Both the position numbers and the translations under genes were made by a program. The notes below the pieces were generated by a model. That model was not told where the DNA came from and searched no databases. It was given only the letters and a program-made list of their open reading frames with translations. Of a DNA stretch of 64,000 nt, positions 28,170 to 37,232 are shown piece after piece. How positions within the stretch are numbered: position 1 is the first letter of the stretch; each line of letters begins with the position of its first letter. The stretch comes from a bacterium. Lineage in GTDB: Bacteria; Pseudomonadota; Alphaproteobacteria; Rhodobacterales; Rhodobacteraceae. Location of the stretch: the NCBI GenBank assembly GCA_016124195.1, contig WGOE01000006.1, positions 186,001 to 250,000 of the forward strand, written 5' to 3'.

Positions 28170-30002
28170 TCAGTCCTCCATCGCCTCCAACTCGTCGATG
28201 AAGCCCGCGATCATCGAAAGGCCGCGGTCCCAGAACTTGGGATCGCTGGCATCGAGGCCGAAGGGCGCCAGCAGTTCCTTGTGGTGCTTGGAGCCGCCGG
28301 CCTTCAGCATGTCGAAATACTTGTCCTCGAAGCCGGGCAGGCCTTCGGCATAGGTGGCGTAAAGCGCGTTCACCAGGCCGTCGCCGAAGGCATAGGCATA
28401 GACATAGAAGGGCGAATGGATGAAGTGCGGGATATAGGACCAGAAAGTCTCATAGCCCGGCATGAAGTCGAACACCGGGCCCAACGATTGGGCCTGCACC
28501 GACATCCAGAGCGCATTGATGTCGTCCGGCGTCAATTCGCCATCGGCGCGGGTGGCGTGCAGCTTGCATTCAAAGTCGTAGAAGGCGATCTGGCGCACGA
28601 CCGTGTTGATCATGTCCTCGACCTTGCCGGCGAGCAGGGTCTTGCGTTCGGCAGGGGTCCTTGCGTTGTCCAGAAGGCGGCGGAAGGTCAGCATCTCGCC
28701 AAAGACCGATGCCGTTTCGGCCAGCGTCAGCGGGGTCGAGGACAAAAGTTCGCCCTGACCCGCCGCCAGCACCTGATGGACGCCGTGGCCCAGTTCATGC
28801 GCCAGCGTCATCACGTCGCGCGGCTTGCCCAGGTAGTTCAGCATGACATAGGGGTGAACCGTGGTGACCGTCGGATGGGCAAAGGCGCCGGGGGCCTTGC
28901 CGGGTTTGACGCCGGCGTCGATCCAGCCTTTGGAGAAGAAGGGGGCGGCAATCTCGGCCATGCGCGGATCGAAGGCGGCATAGGCGGCGCGGACCGTCTC
29001 GACCGCCTCATCCCAGCCCACAAGGCGCGGGGTTTCGATGGGCAGGGGGGCGTTGCGGTCCCAGACCTGCAGCGTGTCGAGCCCCATCCACCTGGCCTTC
29101 AGCTTGTAATAGCGGTGCGACAGTTTGGGATAGGCGGCCACGACGGCATTGCGCAGGGCCTCGACCACCTCGGGTTCAACGTGGTTGGCCAGATGGCGGC
29201 CGAACTGCGGGCTTGGCATCTTGCGCCAGCGGTCGTGGATTTCCTTTTCCTTGGCGAGCGTGTTGTGGATGCGGGCGAAAAGCTTGACATTCTTTTCAAA
29301 TACTTCGGCCAGGGCGCGGGCGGCCGCCTCGCGCTTGGTACGGTCGGTGTCGGTCAGGAAGTTCAGCGTGGCTTCAAGGCTCAGCTCTTCGGGTTCGCCC
29401 GCGACCGAGAACATCAGGCCGGCCATCGTTTCGTCAAAAAGCTTGTTCCAGGCCGAGGCGCCCACGACCGAAGTGTCGTGCAGGAACTGTTCCATCTCGT
29501 CCGACAGCTGGTGCGGGCGCATGGCGCGCATGCGGTCGAAGACGGGTTTGTAGCGGGCAAGGGCGGGGTTTTCGGCCAGAAGGCCGGCCAGGTGATCATC
29601 CTCCAGCCGGTTGAATTCCAGGCTGAAGAAGACCAGCGCCGATGTGAAATCGGTGATCTGGCCCTCGGCATCGGCCATGAACTTGGCGCGGTCGGAGTCG
29701 AGCGTGTTCTGGTAATAGCGCAGGCCCGCATAGGACATGATGCGCCCGCCCGTCGTCTCGATCCGTTCATAGCTTTGCACGCAGTCGAGCAGCGCATCGG
29801 CAGACAGCGTCGCCAGCTTGCCCTGATAGGTCGCGGCAAAGCCCGCGCAGGATTGCTTGAGCCAGGACATGTCGCGGGCGAATTCGGCGCTGTCGGGGGC
29901 GGGGTACAGGTCGGTCAGGTCCCAGTCGGGCAGCGGGCCAAGGTTGCCGGGTGCGGCACCGGCGGCATTGGCATCAAGGAGGGGGCGGAAGTGGGAAAGC
30001 AT
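28170..30002 (-). CDS. pepF: M3-family oligoendopeptidase (PepF-like)
   Basis: A 610-residue zinc metallopeptidase. The HExxH motif is in TLAHELGHGVHQ (about 394) and the third zinc ligand Glu lies in LAETASVFGEML (about 421). The N-terminal helical part (LPDWDLTDLYPAP) is typical of the PepF clade. It degrades short peptides of roughly 6-20 residues in the cytoplasm. It converges with the host-attachment gene, four bases apart. Confidence 0.92.
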   Translation of the reverse strand: MLSHFRPLLDANAAGAAPGNLGPLPDWDLTDLYPAPDSAEFARDMSWLKQSCAGFAATYQGKLATLSADALLDCVQSYERIETTGGRIMSYAGLRYYQNTLDSDRAKFMADAEGQITDFTSALVFFSLEFNRLEDDHLAGLLAENPALARYKPVFDRMRAMRPHQLSDEMEQFLHDTSVVGASAWNKLFDETMAGLMFSVAGEPEELSLEATLNFLTDTDRTKREAAARALAEVFEKNVKLFARIHNTLAKEKEIHDRWRKMPSPQFGRHLANHVEPEVVEALRNAVVAAYPKLSHRYYKLKARWMGLDTLQVWDRNAPLPIETPRLVGWDEAVETVRAAYAAFDPRMAEIAAPFFSKGWIDAGVKPGKAPGAFAHPTVTTVHPYVMLNYLGKPRDVMTLAHELGHGVHQVLAAGQGELLSSTPLTLAETASVFGEMLTFRRLLDNARTPAERKTLLAGKVEDMINTVVRQIAFYDFECKLHATRADGELTPDDINALWMSVQAQSLGPVFDFMPGYETFWSYIPHFIHSPFYVYAYAFGDGLVNALYATYAEGLPGFEDKYFDMLKAGGSKHHKELLAPFGLDASDPKFWDRGLSMIAGFIDELEAMED

Positions 30003-30062
30003 GGCGACCTCATCTGGCTTTGCCCCTATGTAAGGGCGCGGGGCCGGATTGGAAACCGGGTT

Positions 30063-30854
30063 TCACCTTTGCGTGTCGGTCTCGGGCGTGATCTCGGCCA
30101 GCGCGGTCGCACGGTCGGGGGTCAGATCGCGGTGCCAGCGGACAAGTTCGGCGCCGACCAGATCGAACCCGGATTTGCGCCGCTTGTTGGGCCGGGTACC
30201 GGTATAGGCCAGTTCAAAGACGAGGTGGGGGGTGACCTGGCGCTGCGGGCCGAAGCGGTCGGTGGTGTGGGTGCGGCTCCACCCGATGATCTCGGGCGTC
30301 TCTGGCAGGGTCAGGCGCAGCCGGGTCAGCGCCACCAGCGCGTTGCCATGGGGCAGGGCAAAGGTCGCCTCGGGGCCCGCGGGGTCGATCATGGTCAGAA
30401 GGGCAAGGCAGGTGCCCGGGCGCGGGTCCGTTTCGATCGGCACGGCAAGCCGGGTGCGAAAACTGCCCGCGGCCAGCCGGTTGAAGATCAGCCTCGCCTC
30501 GGGCGGCAGGCGGCTTGCGGTATCAAGATAGCGGGCAGGCTCGGCCGATTGCAGGGCGGCCAGGCAGGCGATCAGATCGGGCGGCGTGCCGGGCGCCTGG
30601 GGCAACAGCAGCGCCGCAAGTTCGGCCTTGTCGGTCGTGGCGGCGCGGCAGGCTTCGACCAGAAAGGCCGGGATATCGCTGGCGGCGGCGACCCAGGCCA
30701 GAAGCGCATCGGCCGAGGCGATGCGCCGCGGGCGCTGGCCCGAGAGCAGGGCGCGCGCCGCCTTTGCCTCGGCCGCAGGCACCGCCGCCTCATAGGCAGC
30801 AAGGGCCGCGGCATCGGGCGCGCCCTGTGCCACGAGCATTGCAAAGCGGATCAC
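30063..30854 (-). CDS. Truncated ATP-dependent DNA ligase lacking the adenylation domain
   Basis: A 263-residue protein translated from a GTG that overlaps the exonuclease stop (GTGA). Residues 1-137 resemble the N-terminal DNA-binding domain of ATP-dependent ligases (RLIFNRLAAGSFRTRLA corresponds to the usual FVFNKL-x-TGGFRVGVS). Residues about 139-255 resemble the C-terminal OB domain (GWSRTHTTDRFGPQRQVTPH, LVFELAYTG, KRRKSGF). The nucleotidyltransferase domain with the KxDG lysine, about 200-250 residues, is missing between them. Full-length relatives of the exonuclease-associated 'cisplatin damage response' ligase type have about 510-560 residues. The frame is open and coupled, so it may be a DNA-binding clamp-like remnant with a new role, or a decaying gene. 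Confidence 0.65.
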   Translation of the reverse strand: MIRFAMLVAQGAPDAAALAAYEAAVPAAEAKAARALLSGQRPRRIASADALLAWVAAASDIPAFLVEACRAATTDKAELAALLLPQAPGTPPDLIACLAALQSAEPARYLDTASRLPPEARLIFNRLAAGSFRTRLAVPIETDPRPGTCLALLTMIDPAGPEATFALPHGNALVALTRLRLTLPETPEIIGWSRTHTTDRFGPQRQVTPHLVFELAYTGTRPNKRRKSGFDLVGAELVRWHRDLTPDRATALAEITPETDTQR

Positions 30855-31804
30855 CGGATCACCTCGCTTTGCAGGCCGCGGCTGGCGAGCCATTGGCTGA
30901 AGGGCCTTGTGTAGCCATGCATGGTCAGGACCCGGGCGGCGCCGGTCGCAGCCACGGCGGCGTTCAGGCCGGGCCAATCGGCGTGATCGGACAGGGTGAA
31001 GGCTGCCGCCGTGCCTTTGCGGCGCGCGGCCAGCGCCATCCAGCCCGAGGCAGCGGCCGTGACATGCGGGCCGAGCCCCAGCGCCCAGCCGCTGGCCATG
31101 GCGTTGGGGCTGGCGATGACCAGCGCCCCCTTGGGTGCGGGCGTGTCGTTCAGGGCCAAGGTCGGCGGCAGGCCATAGCCCTGCGCGCGCAGGATTGCCG
31201 TGACCTCTTCGACCACGGGATGGGTGCAGATCGGCCCCAGCCCCTGCAACCCCGCCATCAGCCGCTGCGCCTTGCCGAAGGAATAGGCCAGCAGAACCGA
31301 GGCCCGCCCCTCGGCCGCATTGGCCCGCCACCAGCGTGCGATCTCGTCCAGCACCGTGGCCTCGGGCTGCCAGCGAAAGACGGGCAGGCCGAAGGTGCAT
31401 TCGGACAGGAACGTGTGACATTGCACCGGCTCGAACGCCTCGCAGAGGCCATCGGCGGCGGTCTTGTAATCGCCCGAGGCGACCCAGACCTCGCCGTCCC
31501 TCTCGATCCGGATCTGGGCCGAGCCCGGAACGTGGCCAGCGGGATGAAAGCTGACGGTGACGCCACCGATCCGGCGCGGCTCGCCATAAGCAATGCCTTC
31601 GGCATTGATCTTGCCCAGACGGTGGCGAATCACTGGCAGCGCAGCCGCGGTGCAGAGGTAGGCCCCCATGCCCCGCGCCGCGTGATCGGAATGGCCATGC
31701 GTGATCAGCGCGCGCGGCACCCGTCCCATCGGGTCGATGTGAAAATCGCCGTCCGGGCAGTAAAGCCCCGCCTTGGTGGATATCAGGATCGGATCGCGGC
31801 TCAT
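30851..31804 (-). CDS. Ligase-associated DNA exonuclease (metallo-beta-lactamase fold)
   Basis: A 317-residue protein with the MBL-fold metal motif THGHSDHAARG (about 32-40), a later His in HPAGHVPGSAQI, Asp in VASGDYK, and the beta-CASP-like features TFGLPVF and TLSDHADWPGLN. Proteins of this type are encoded next to an ATP-dependent ligase (and often a helicase and phosphoesterase) and are thought to trim DNA ends in repair. The start at 31804 (MSRDPILIS) is chosen from family alignment; the upstream in-frame extension is unlike the family. It overlaps the ligase-like gene by four bases. Confidence 0.85.
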   Translation of the reverse strand: MSRDPILISTKAGLYCPDGDFHIDPMGRVPRALITHGHSDHAARGMGAYLCTAAALPVIRHRLGKINAEGIAYGEPRRIGGVTVSFHPAGHVPGSAQIRIERDGEVWVASGDYKTAADGLCEAFEPVQCHTFLSECTFGLPVFRWQPEATVLDEIARWWRANAAEGRASVLLAYSFGKAQRLMAGLQGLGPICTHPVVEEVTAILRAQGYGLPPTLALNDTPAPKGALVIASPNAMASGWALGLGPHVTAAASGWMALAARRKGTAAAFTLSDHADWPGLNAAVAATGAARVLTMHGYTRPFSQWLASRGLQSEVIR

Positions 31805-32011
31805 GCCGGCAGCATAGGGGCAAATCGCCGGGAATTGAATCGCGTTTTGTTCCTGCCTTGCGCCGCCCGATCCCGGCCTCGCCGCGAAAACCGGCGCGTG
31901 GATGCCCAAAAATTAAGCGATCTTGCAAGCCAGCGCCGTTTTCGCGCGCCTTCCCCTTTCCGCTGCGGTAGAGGGTGGATTTACTGGAGCCAGACAAGAA
32001 AGGTCGCATTC

Positions 32012-33424
32012 ATGACCCAAAGCTTCAACGAAATGTACCTCGATGACACGGTGCGTGCGCCCTATGCCCGGCTTGAAGCCTGGATGCGCGCGATGCCGGC
32101 CGACCTGCGCATCCAGAAACAGGCCGAGGCAGAGGCTTTGTTCCGCCGCATCGGCATCACTTTCGCGGTCTATGGCGAGGGTGGCGATCCGGACCGTCTG
32201 ATCCCCTTCGACATGTTCCCGCGCGTCTTCACCCACAACGAATGGGCGCGGCTGGAACGCGGCATCAAGCAAAGGGCGCGGGCGCTCAACGCCTTTCTGG
32301 TCGATGTCTATGGCCGGGGAGAGATCATCCGCGCCGGCCGCATCCCGGCCAATCTGGTCTATCAGAACGCGGCTTACGAAAAGGCGGTCGCGGGCTTCGT
32401 GCCGTCGAAGGGGGTCTATTCCCATATCGTGGGCATCGACATCGTGCGCACCGGCCCGACCGAATTCTTCGTGCTGGAGGACAATTGCCGCACGCCTTCG
32501 GGTGTCAGCTACATGCTGGAAAGCCGCGAGATGATGATGCGGATGTTCCCCGACCTCTTCCGCGAAAACCGGATCGAGCCGGTTGACCGCTATCACGAGC
32601 TGTTGCGCCGCACGCTGGCCTCGGTGGCACCCGCCAAGTGCGATCATGAACCCACAGTGGTGATCCTGACGCCGGGCCATTTCAATTCGGCCTACTACGA
32701 ACACAGTTTCCTCGCCGACCTGATGGGGGTCGAACTGGTCGAGGGGCAGGATCTGTTCGTCGAGGGCGAGTTTGTCTACATGCGCACGACCCAGGGGCCG
32801 AAGCGCGTCGATGTGATCTATCGGCGGATCGACGACGCCTTCATCGCCCCCTTGTGCTTTCGCCCCGATTCCATGCTGGGCGTGCCGGGTCTGATGGATG
32901 TCTACCGCTCGGGTGGCGTCTCGATCTGTTCGGCGCCGGGGGCGGGGGTGGCCGATGACAAGGCGGTCTATACCTTCGTGCCGGAAATGGTGCGGTTCTA
33001 TCTGGGCGAGGAGCCCATCCTGAACAATGTGCCCACCTGGCAATGCGGCAAGTCCGACGATCTGAAATATGTGCTGGATCAGCTGCCCGAACTGGTGGTC
33101 AAAGAGGTGCATGGCTCGGGCGGCTACGGCATGCTGGTCGGGCCGAAATCGACCAAGGACCAGATCGAGATGTTCCGCGCCAAGATCGTCAAGGACCCGG
33201 GCAATTACATCGCCCAGCCCACCTTGGCCCTGTCGGCCACCCCGACCTTCGTGGCCGAGGGTGTGGCACCGCGCCATGTCGACCTGCGGCCCTATTGTCT
33301 GGTCGGGGAACGGATCGAGCTTGTGCCCGGGGGCCTGACGCGGGTTGCCCTGACCGAGGGCAGCCTTGTGGTCAATTCCTCGCAAGGCGGCGGCGTCAAG
33401 GATACCTGGGTGTTGGCGGAGTAA
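32012..33424 (+). CDS. Circularly permuted ATP-grasp protein of the Anbu operon
   Basis: A 470-residue COG2308-type ATP-grasp protein. Features are FEEDNCRT-like region (EFFVLEDNCRTPSGVSYML, about 150), the YRRIDD metal-binding motif, the ELVVKEVHGSGGYGMLVGP glycine loop (about 363-380) and RPYCLVGERIELVPGGLTRV near the end. It is predicted to make peptide-like bonds with ATP. The ATG at 32012 starts the family's N-terminus. It opens the four-gene operon with alpha-E, transglutaminase and Anbu genes, four bases apart from the next. Confidence 0.92.
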   Translation: MTQSFNEMYLDDTVRAPYARLEAWMRAMPADLRIQKQAEAEALFRRIGITFAVYGEGGDPDRLIPFDMFPRVFTHNEWARLERGIKQRARALNAFLVDVYGRGEIIRAGRIPANLVYQNAAYEKAVAGFVPSKGVYSHIVGIDIVRTGPTEFFVLEDNCRTPSGVSYMLESREMMMRMFPDLFRENRIEPVDRYHELLRRTLASVAPAKCDHEPTVVILTPGHFNSAYYEHSFLADLMGVELVEGQDLFVEGEFVYMRTTQGPKRVDVIYRRIDDAFIAPLCFRPDSMLGVPGLMDVYRSGGVSICSAPGAGVADDKAVYTFVPEMVRFYLGEEPILNNVPTWQCGKSDDLKYVLDQLPELVVKEVHGSGGYGMLVGPKSTKDQIEMFRAKIVKDPGNYIAQPTLALSATPTFVAEGVAPRHVDLRPYCLVGERIELVPGGLTRVALTEGSLVVNSSQGGGVKDTWVLAE

Positions 33425-33427
33425 GTC

Positions 33428-34375
33428 ATGCTGTCTAGAACTGCCGACAATCTATTCTGGATCGCCCGCTACATGGAGCGCGCCGAAACTTCGGCCCGGC
33501 TTCTGGAGGTGGGCTCGCGCATCTCGCTCTTGCCCTCGGCGCAGGGCTATCGCAACGAATGGGATGCGATCCTGAGATCGACCGACACGCAGGACCCCTT
33601 CACCCGCAAGTATGGCGAGGCGGTGCAGCGCAACATCGAAAGCTACATGTTCTTTGACCGCGACAATCCGTCTTCGGTGGCCTCCTGCATCACGCAGGCG
33701 CGCGAGAACGGCCGGATCGTGCGCACGGCGCTGACAAGCCAGGTCTGGGACGCGCTCAACACCGCCTTTCAGGACCTGCGCGAGATCGAGCGTACACCGC
33801 GCAGCAAGCTGGAACTGTCCCGGCTGACCGACTGGACGATGAAACAGGCCGCCATGGTGCGCGGCGCCATTGATGCGACGCTGCTCAGGGGCGATGGTTA
33901 CAACTTCCTCAACCTCGGCTATGCGCTGGAGCGCGGCGATGCGACGGCGCGGCTCATGGATGTGAAATATTACGTGCTTCTGCCCCGGATGGGCGTGGGG
34001 TCGGGCATCGACAACGACCAGTGGTCGATGATGCTGCGCGCCCTGTCGCTGCACCGGGCCTTTCACTGGGCCTATGGCGGCGAGGTGACGGCGGCCAAGA
34101 TCGCGCATTTCCTGATCCTTAACCCGCATTGCCCGCGTGCGCTGATCACCTGCGTCAGTGCGGCCAACAACCATCTGGGGCGACTGGCCAAGCTTTACGG
34201 CAAGTCCGGCGCGGCCCAGGCCCAGGCCGAGGCGCTGCAGGCCGAACTCGATCGCCTGAGCCCCGAACTGATCTTTGAAGAGGGACTTCACGAATTTCTG
34301 GGCCGTTTCATTCGCCAGACGGCGGGGATCGCTGGAATGGTCCATGAAACCTACCTGTCCGGGGATATGCGCTGA
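33428..34375 (+). CDS. Alpha-E domain protein of the Anbu operon
   Basis: A 315-residue, almost entirely helical COG2307 protein. The N-terminal MLSRTADNLFWIARYMERAE and the RPRSKLEL-like and SQVWDALN segments define the family. The name reflects conserved Glu residues in helices. Its biochemical job is unknown; it always travels with the permuted ATP-grasp protein and a transglutaminase-fold protein. Its stop overlaps the next start (ATG at 34375 within TGATG). Confidence 0.92.
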   Translation: MLSRTADNLFWIARYMERAETSARLLEVGSRISLLPSAQGYRNEWDAILRSTDTQDPFTRKYGEAVQRNIESYMFFDRDNPSSVASCITQARENGRIVRTALTSQVWDALNTAFQDLREIERTPRSKLELSRLTDWTMKQAAMVRGAIDATLLRGDGYNFLNLGYALERGDATARLMDVKYYVLLPRMGVGSGIDNDQWSMMLRALSLHRAFHWAYGGEVTAAKIAHFLILNPHCPRALITCVSAANNHLGRLAKLYGKSGAAQAQAEALQAELDRLSPELIFEEGLHEFLGRFIRQTAGIAGMVHETYLSGDMR

Positions 34376-35184
34376 TGCTTCTGCTGATCGACCATGTGAC
34401 GCTTTATCGCTACGCCTCTCCGGTGCGCGGCGTGGTGCAAAGCCACCGGCTGACCCCTTCGATCTGCGAGGGCCAGCAGGTGCTGGATTGGGAGGTCACC
34501 GTGACCGGCGGCCTGAAAGGCGGCGGCTTTCGCGATGGCGCCGGCGACTGGGTGCAGGGGTGGAGCGTGAAGGGCCCGGTCAGTGAGATCGCAGTCCACG
34601 TCCGGGGCAGGGTGCAAACCGCTGACACCGCCGGCGTTTTGCGCGGCCACCGCGAGATCGTGGCGCCCGAATGCTATCTGGGCGAGACCTTTGCCACCGA
34701 ACTGACCGGCGGCCTGCCGATGCTGGCCAAGGCGGCGGAGGGGGCGGAAGACCGGCTTGCCGCGGCGCATGCGCTCTGCCGGGCCGTCAGCGAGGCCGTG
34801 GCCTACCGCCCCGGCGCCACCAATGCCCATACCACCGCCGCCGAGGCGCTCGATCAGGGCGAAGGCGTCTGCCAGGACCACGCCCATGTCCTGTGCGCCG
34901 TCGCGCGCGCCAACGGAATTCCGGCGCGCTATGTCTCGGGCTATCTTCTGGCCGATGCCGAGGGCGCCCCGCACGAGGCGGCCCATGCCTGGGCCGAGCT
35001 TTTCGTTCCGGGTCTGGGCTGGGTCGGCTTTGATCCGGCCAACGAATGTTGCCCCGATGACCGCTATGTGCGGCTGGGATCCGGCCTCGATGCGCGCGAG
35101 GCGGCCCCGATCCGCGGCTCTGCCCGCAGTTCGGGGCCAGAAACCCTCGATGTGACGGTTGCGGTTCTGGCCACGCAGCAATAG
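34375..35184 (+). CDS. Transglutaminase-like peptidase of the Anbu operon
   Basis: A 269-residue protein with the N-terminal bacterial transglutaminase-like beta domain and the papain-fold core. The catalytic Cys is in GVCQDHAHVLCAVARANG (about 163), His in EAAHAWAELFVPGLGWVG (about 204) and Asp in FDPANE (about 220). It could cleave or transfer the product of the ATP-grasp enzyme. Translation is coupled to the alpha-E gene; the Anbu gene begins 29 bases after its stop. Confidence 0.92.
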   Translation: MLLLIDHVTLYRYASPVRGVVQSHRLTPSICEGQQVLDWEVTVTGGLKGGGFRDGAGDWVQGWSVKGPVSEIAVHVRGRVQTADTAGVLRGHREIVAPECYLGETFATELTGGLPMLAKAAEGAEDRLAAAHALCRAVSEAVAYRPGATNAHTTAAEALDQGEGVCQDHAHVLCAVARANGIPARYVSGYLLADAEGAPHEAAHAWAELFVPGLGWVGFDPANECCPDDRYVRLGSGLDAREAAPIRGSARSSGPETLDVTVAVLATQQ

Positions 35185-35213
35185 GGTCGCCCGATCAGGG
35201 CGGGGAAGCGGAA

Positions 35214-35939
35214 ATGACCTATTGTGTCGGGCTTTTGTTGAACGAGGGCATGGTCTTGCTGTCCGATACCCGCACCAATGCCGGGCTCGACAACATTTCC
35301 GTCTATCGCAAGATGTTCTTCTTCGAGGAACCGGGCGAAAGGGTCATCGTGATCCTGACCGCCGGCAGCCTTTCGGTGACGCAAACCGCGATTTCCGAAC
35401 TGCGCGAGGCGGTCGATGACCCGGAGTCGACGCCCGAGACCTCGATCATGAAGGCGCCGACCATCCTGATGGCGGCCGGCATCATCGGCAACAAGCTGGC
35501 CGAGGTGCGCGGCCAGATCGACGACAAGCTGAGCGCCATGCGGCAGGGGGCCACGGCCAGCATGATCGTGGCCGGCCAGCGCAGGGGCGCGCCGATGCGG
35601 CTGTTCCTGATCTATCCCGAGGGCAACTTCATCCAGGCGACCGAAGACACGCCCTTCCTGCAAATCGGCGAGCACAAATACGGCAAGCCCCTGCTCGACC
35701 GCGTGGTCACCCCGGCGACCAGCCTTGAGGATGCGCAAAAGGCGGTTCTCCTGTCGATGGACTCCACGCTGCGGTCCAACCTGTCGGTGGGGATGCCGCT
35801 TGATCTGTGCGTGATCGAAAAAGACGCCTGCGCCGTGGGCCTCAAACGCCGGATCGAGGCGGGCGACGAAGCCTTTCGCCAGATGAGCGAGGCCTGGAGC
35901 CGCGCCCTGCGCGATGGCTTCACCCAGATCAACATTTGA
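35214..35939 (+). CDS. Anbu, bacterial proteasome-related peptidase
   Basis: A 241-residue protein of the Ntn-hydrolase proteasome beta/HslV superfamily. Removal of Met leaves Thr2 at the N-terminus (MTYCVGLLLNEGMVLLSDTR), the expected nucleophile; Asp and Lys positions follow in SDTRTNAG and YRKMFF. The gene completes the known ATP-grasp, alpha-E, transglutaminase, Anbu set. Anbu particles form open spiral rings; cellular substrates are not known. GCGGGGAAG is the likely ribosome-binding region. No partner ATPase is encoded nearby. Confidence 0.92.
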   Translation: MTYCVGLLLNEGMVLLSDTRTNAGLDNISVYRKMFFFEEPGERVIVILTAGSLSVTQTAISELREAVDDPESTPETSIMKAPTILMAAGIIGNKLAEVRGQIDDKLSAMRQGATASMIVAGQRRGAPMRLFLIYPEGNFIQATEDTPFLQIGEHKYGKPLLDRVVTPATSLEDAQKAVLLSMDSTLRSNLSVGMPLDLCVIEKDACAVGLKRRIEAGDEAFRQMSEAWSRALRDGFTQINI

Positions 35940-35955
35940 CCGGCGGCGCCTGCGC

Positions 35956-36885
35956 TTAACCAGAGAAAAGCCCCAGCGCCGCGTCCAGAAAGGCGTGGCA
36001 CAGGGCCGGAGTCTCCATCAGAACTTCGTGCTGGCCACCCTCAACCAGATGCAGGCGGCCGTTCGGCCAGGCCTTCATCCGGCTGCGGATCACTTCGGGA
36101 TCGACGACCTGTTCCAGCGTGCCAAGCGCGCAAAGGCAGGGCAGCGCGGGGCTGGGCATCCCGGCGAGGCTATTGCATTCGGTGAGGGCGGCGTGCAGCC
36201 AGTTGAGGCTGGGCCCGCCGAGCGACAGATCCGGCTGGGCCAGGGCTTGCCGGCGCATGTAATCCCACATCCCGGGATCGTTGGTCAGGACATTGCCGGC
36301 GAAGGGTTCGTCGAGCACGTAATTCGCAGGCCCCGTGCCCGGCGCATAGCGGTGGCCCTGGCCCAGGGCGCAGGCCAGCGTCGAAAGGGGCAGGGCGAAG
36401 GGCTTTTGCCACCAGGGCAGGGCAATCCCCCACATCGGCGCGGAGAAGGCCACGGTGCGGAAGGCCAGCCCGCGCATCAGCGCGCGCAGGCCGATCGCGC
36501 CGCCCATCGAATGAGCCAGCATGTGAAAGGGCTGCGGCAGGCCTTGCGCCGCGGCAAAGGTCAAAAGCGTGTCAAGATCGTCTTGAAACTCTGCAAAATC
36601 AACGACATGGCCGACCATCCTGTCGGGCAAGGCGCGGTCGGCCAACCCCTGACCCCGCCAGTCCACCGTGAGGACAGCATAGCCCGCCTCTGCCAGAGCC
36701 CGGGCGGTGCGGCCATATTTCTCGACATATTCAGACCGGCCGGGCAGCAGGACCACGGTGCCCTTCTGACCGCAGGCGTGCCAGATCGCGGCCCTGATCC
36801 GCGTGCCATCCGCCGTCTTCAGCCAGAAGGCGCGCCCATCCGCCGGCCCATCGGCCAGATCGTCATGCAGTGGCGCCGCGCTCAA
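35956..36885 (-). CDS. Alpha/beta hydrolase (lysophospholipase/monoacylglycerol lipase-like)
   Basis: A 309-residue serine hydrolase. The nucleophile elbow is AHSMGGAIGLRALM (about residue 130), preceded by the oxyanion region LLPGRSEYVEKYGRTARALA that is typical of PldB-like lysophospholipases. Asp and the catalytic His (VEGGQHEVLME) close the triad near the C-terminus. The start is a TTG overlapping the stop of the SCP2 gene (TTGA), so the two are coupled and may act on lipids together. Confidence 0.85.
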   Translation of the reverse strand: MSAAPLHDDLADGPADGRAFWLKTADGTRIRAAIWHACGQKGTVVLLPGRSEYVEKYGRTARALAEAGYAVLTVDWRGQGLADRALPDRMVGHVVDFAEFQDDLDTLLTFAAAQGLPQPFHMLAHSMGGAIGLRALMRGLAFRTVAFSAPMWGIALPWWQKPFALPLSTLACALGQGHRYAPGTGPANYVLDEPFAGNVLTNDPGMWDYMRRQALAQPDLSLGGPSLNWLHAALTECNSLAGMPSPALPCLCALGTLEQVVDPEVIRSRMKAWPNGRLHLVEGGQHEVLMETPALCHAFLDAALGLFSG

Positions 36886-37169
36886 CTCAACACCTGGCCC
36901 AGTTTCATCGCAAGCCCCATGCTGCCCTCGACCGTCAGCTTGCCGGACATGAAGGCCGATGCGGCGGAGATCTCGCCTGAAAGCAGCGCCTCGAACACCT
37001 CGGTCGGGGCGGTCAGCGTGACATCGGCGGGTTCATCGCCTTCGCGCGCGCCATTGGCGTCGAACATGATGCTGCCCTCGCCCGGAAAGACGAATTTCGC
37101 CACCGCGTCAAAGCCGCTGCCGGCGCGGGCTGCAAGCTCTGCCACGGCCTTGTCGATCACTTTGCTCAA
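36882..37169 (-). CDS. SCP2 sterol-binding domain protein
   Basis: A 95-residue protein formed of a single SCP2 domain, a small lipid-binding fold. Visible motifs are SIMFDANGAREGD, the ADVTLTAPTEVFEALLSGE helix and the C-terminal AFMSGKLTVEGSMGLAMKLG that closes the lipid pocket. Bacterial members bind fatty acyl chains or other lipids. It is read before, and overlaps, the lipase-like gene. Confidence 0.88.
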   Translation of the reverse strand: MSKVIDKAVAELAARAGSGFDAVAKFVFPGEGSIMFDANGAREGDEPADVTLTAPTEVFEALLSGEISAASAFMSGKLTVEGSMGLAMKLGQVLS

Positions 37170-37232
37170 CTCTGTCTCCTTCGTGATGGTCAGCCACTGG
37201 CATTTTGCGCCGCATGCGTTACTTTCAAGGTT

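Noticed and set aside
28281-30914. An 877-codon plus-strand open frame opposite the oligoendopeptidase
   Set aside because: It lies antisense to a clear M3 peptidase and shows only shadow-frame composition.
30515-32011. In-frame upstream extension of the Anbu-operon ATP-grasp gene by about 500 codons
   Set aside because: The extension is antisense to the exonuclease and ligase-like genes and the family N-terminus begins exactly at the ATG at 32012.
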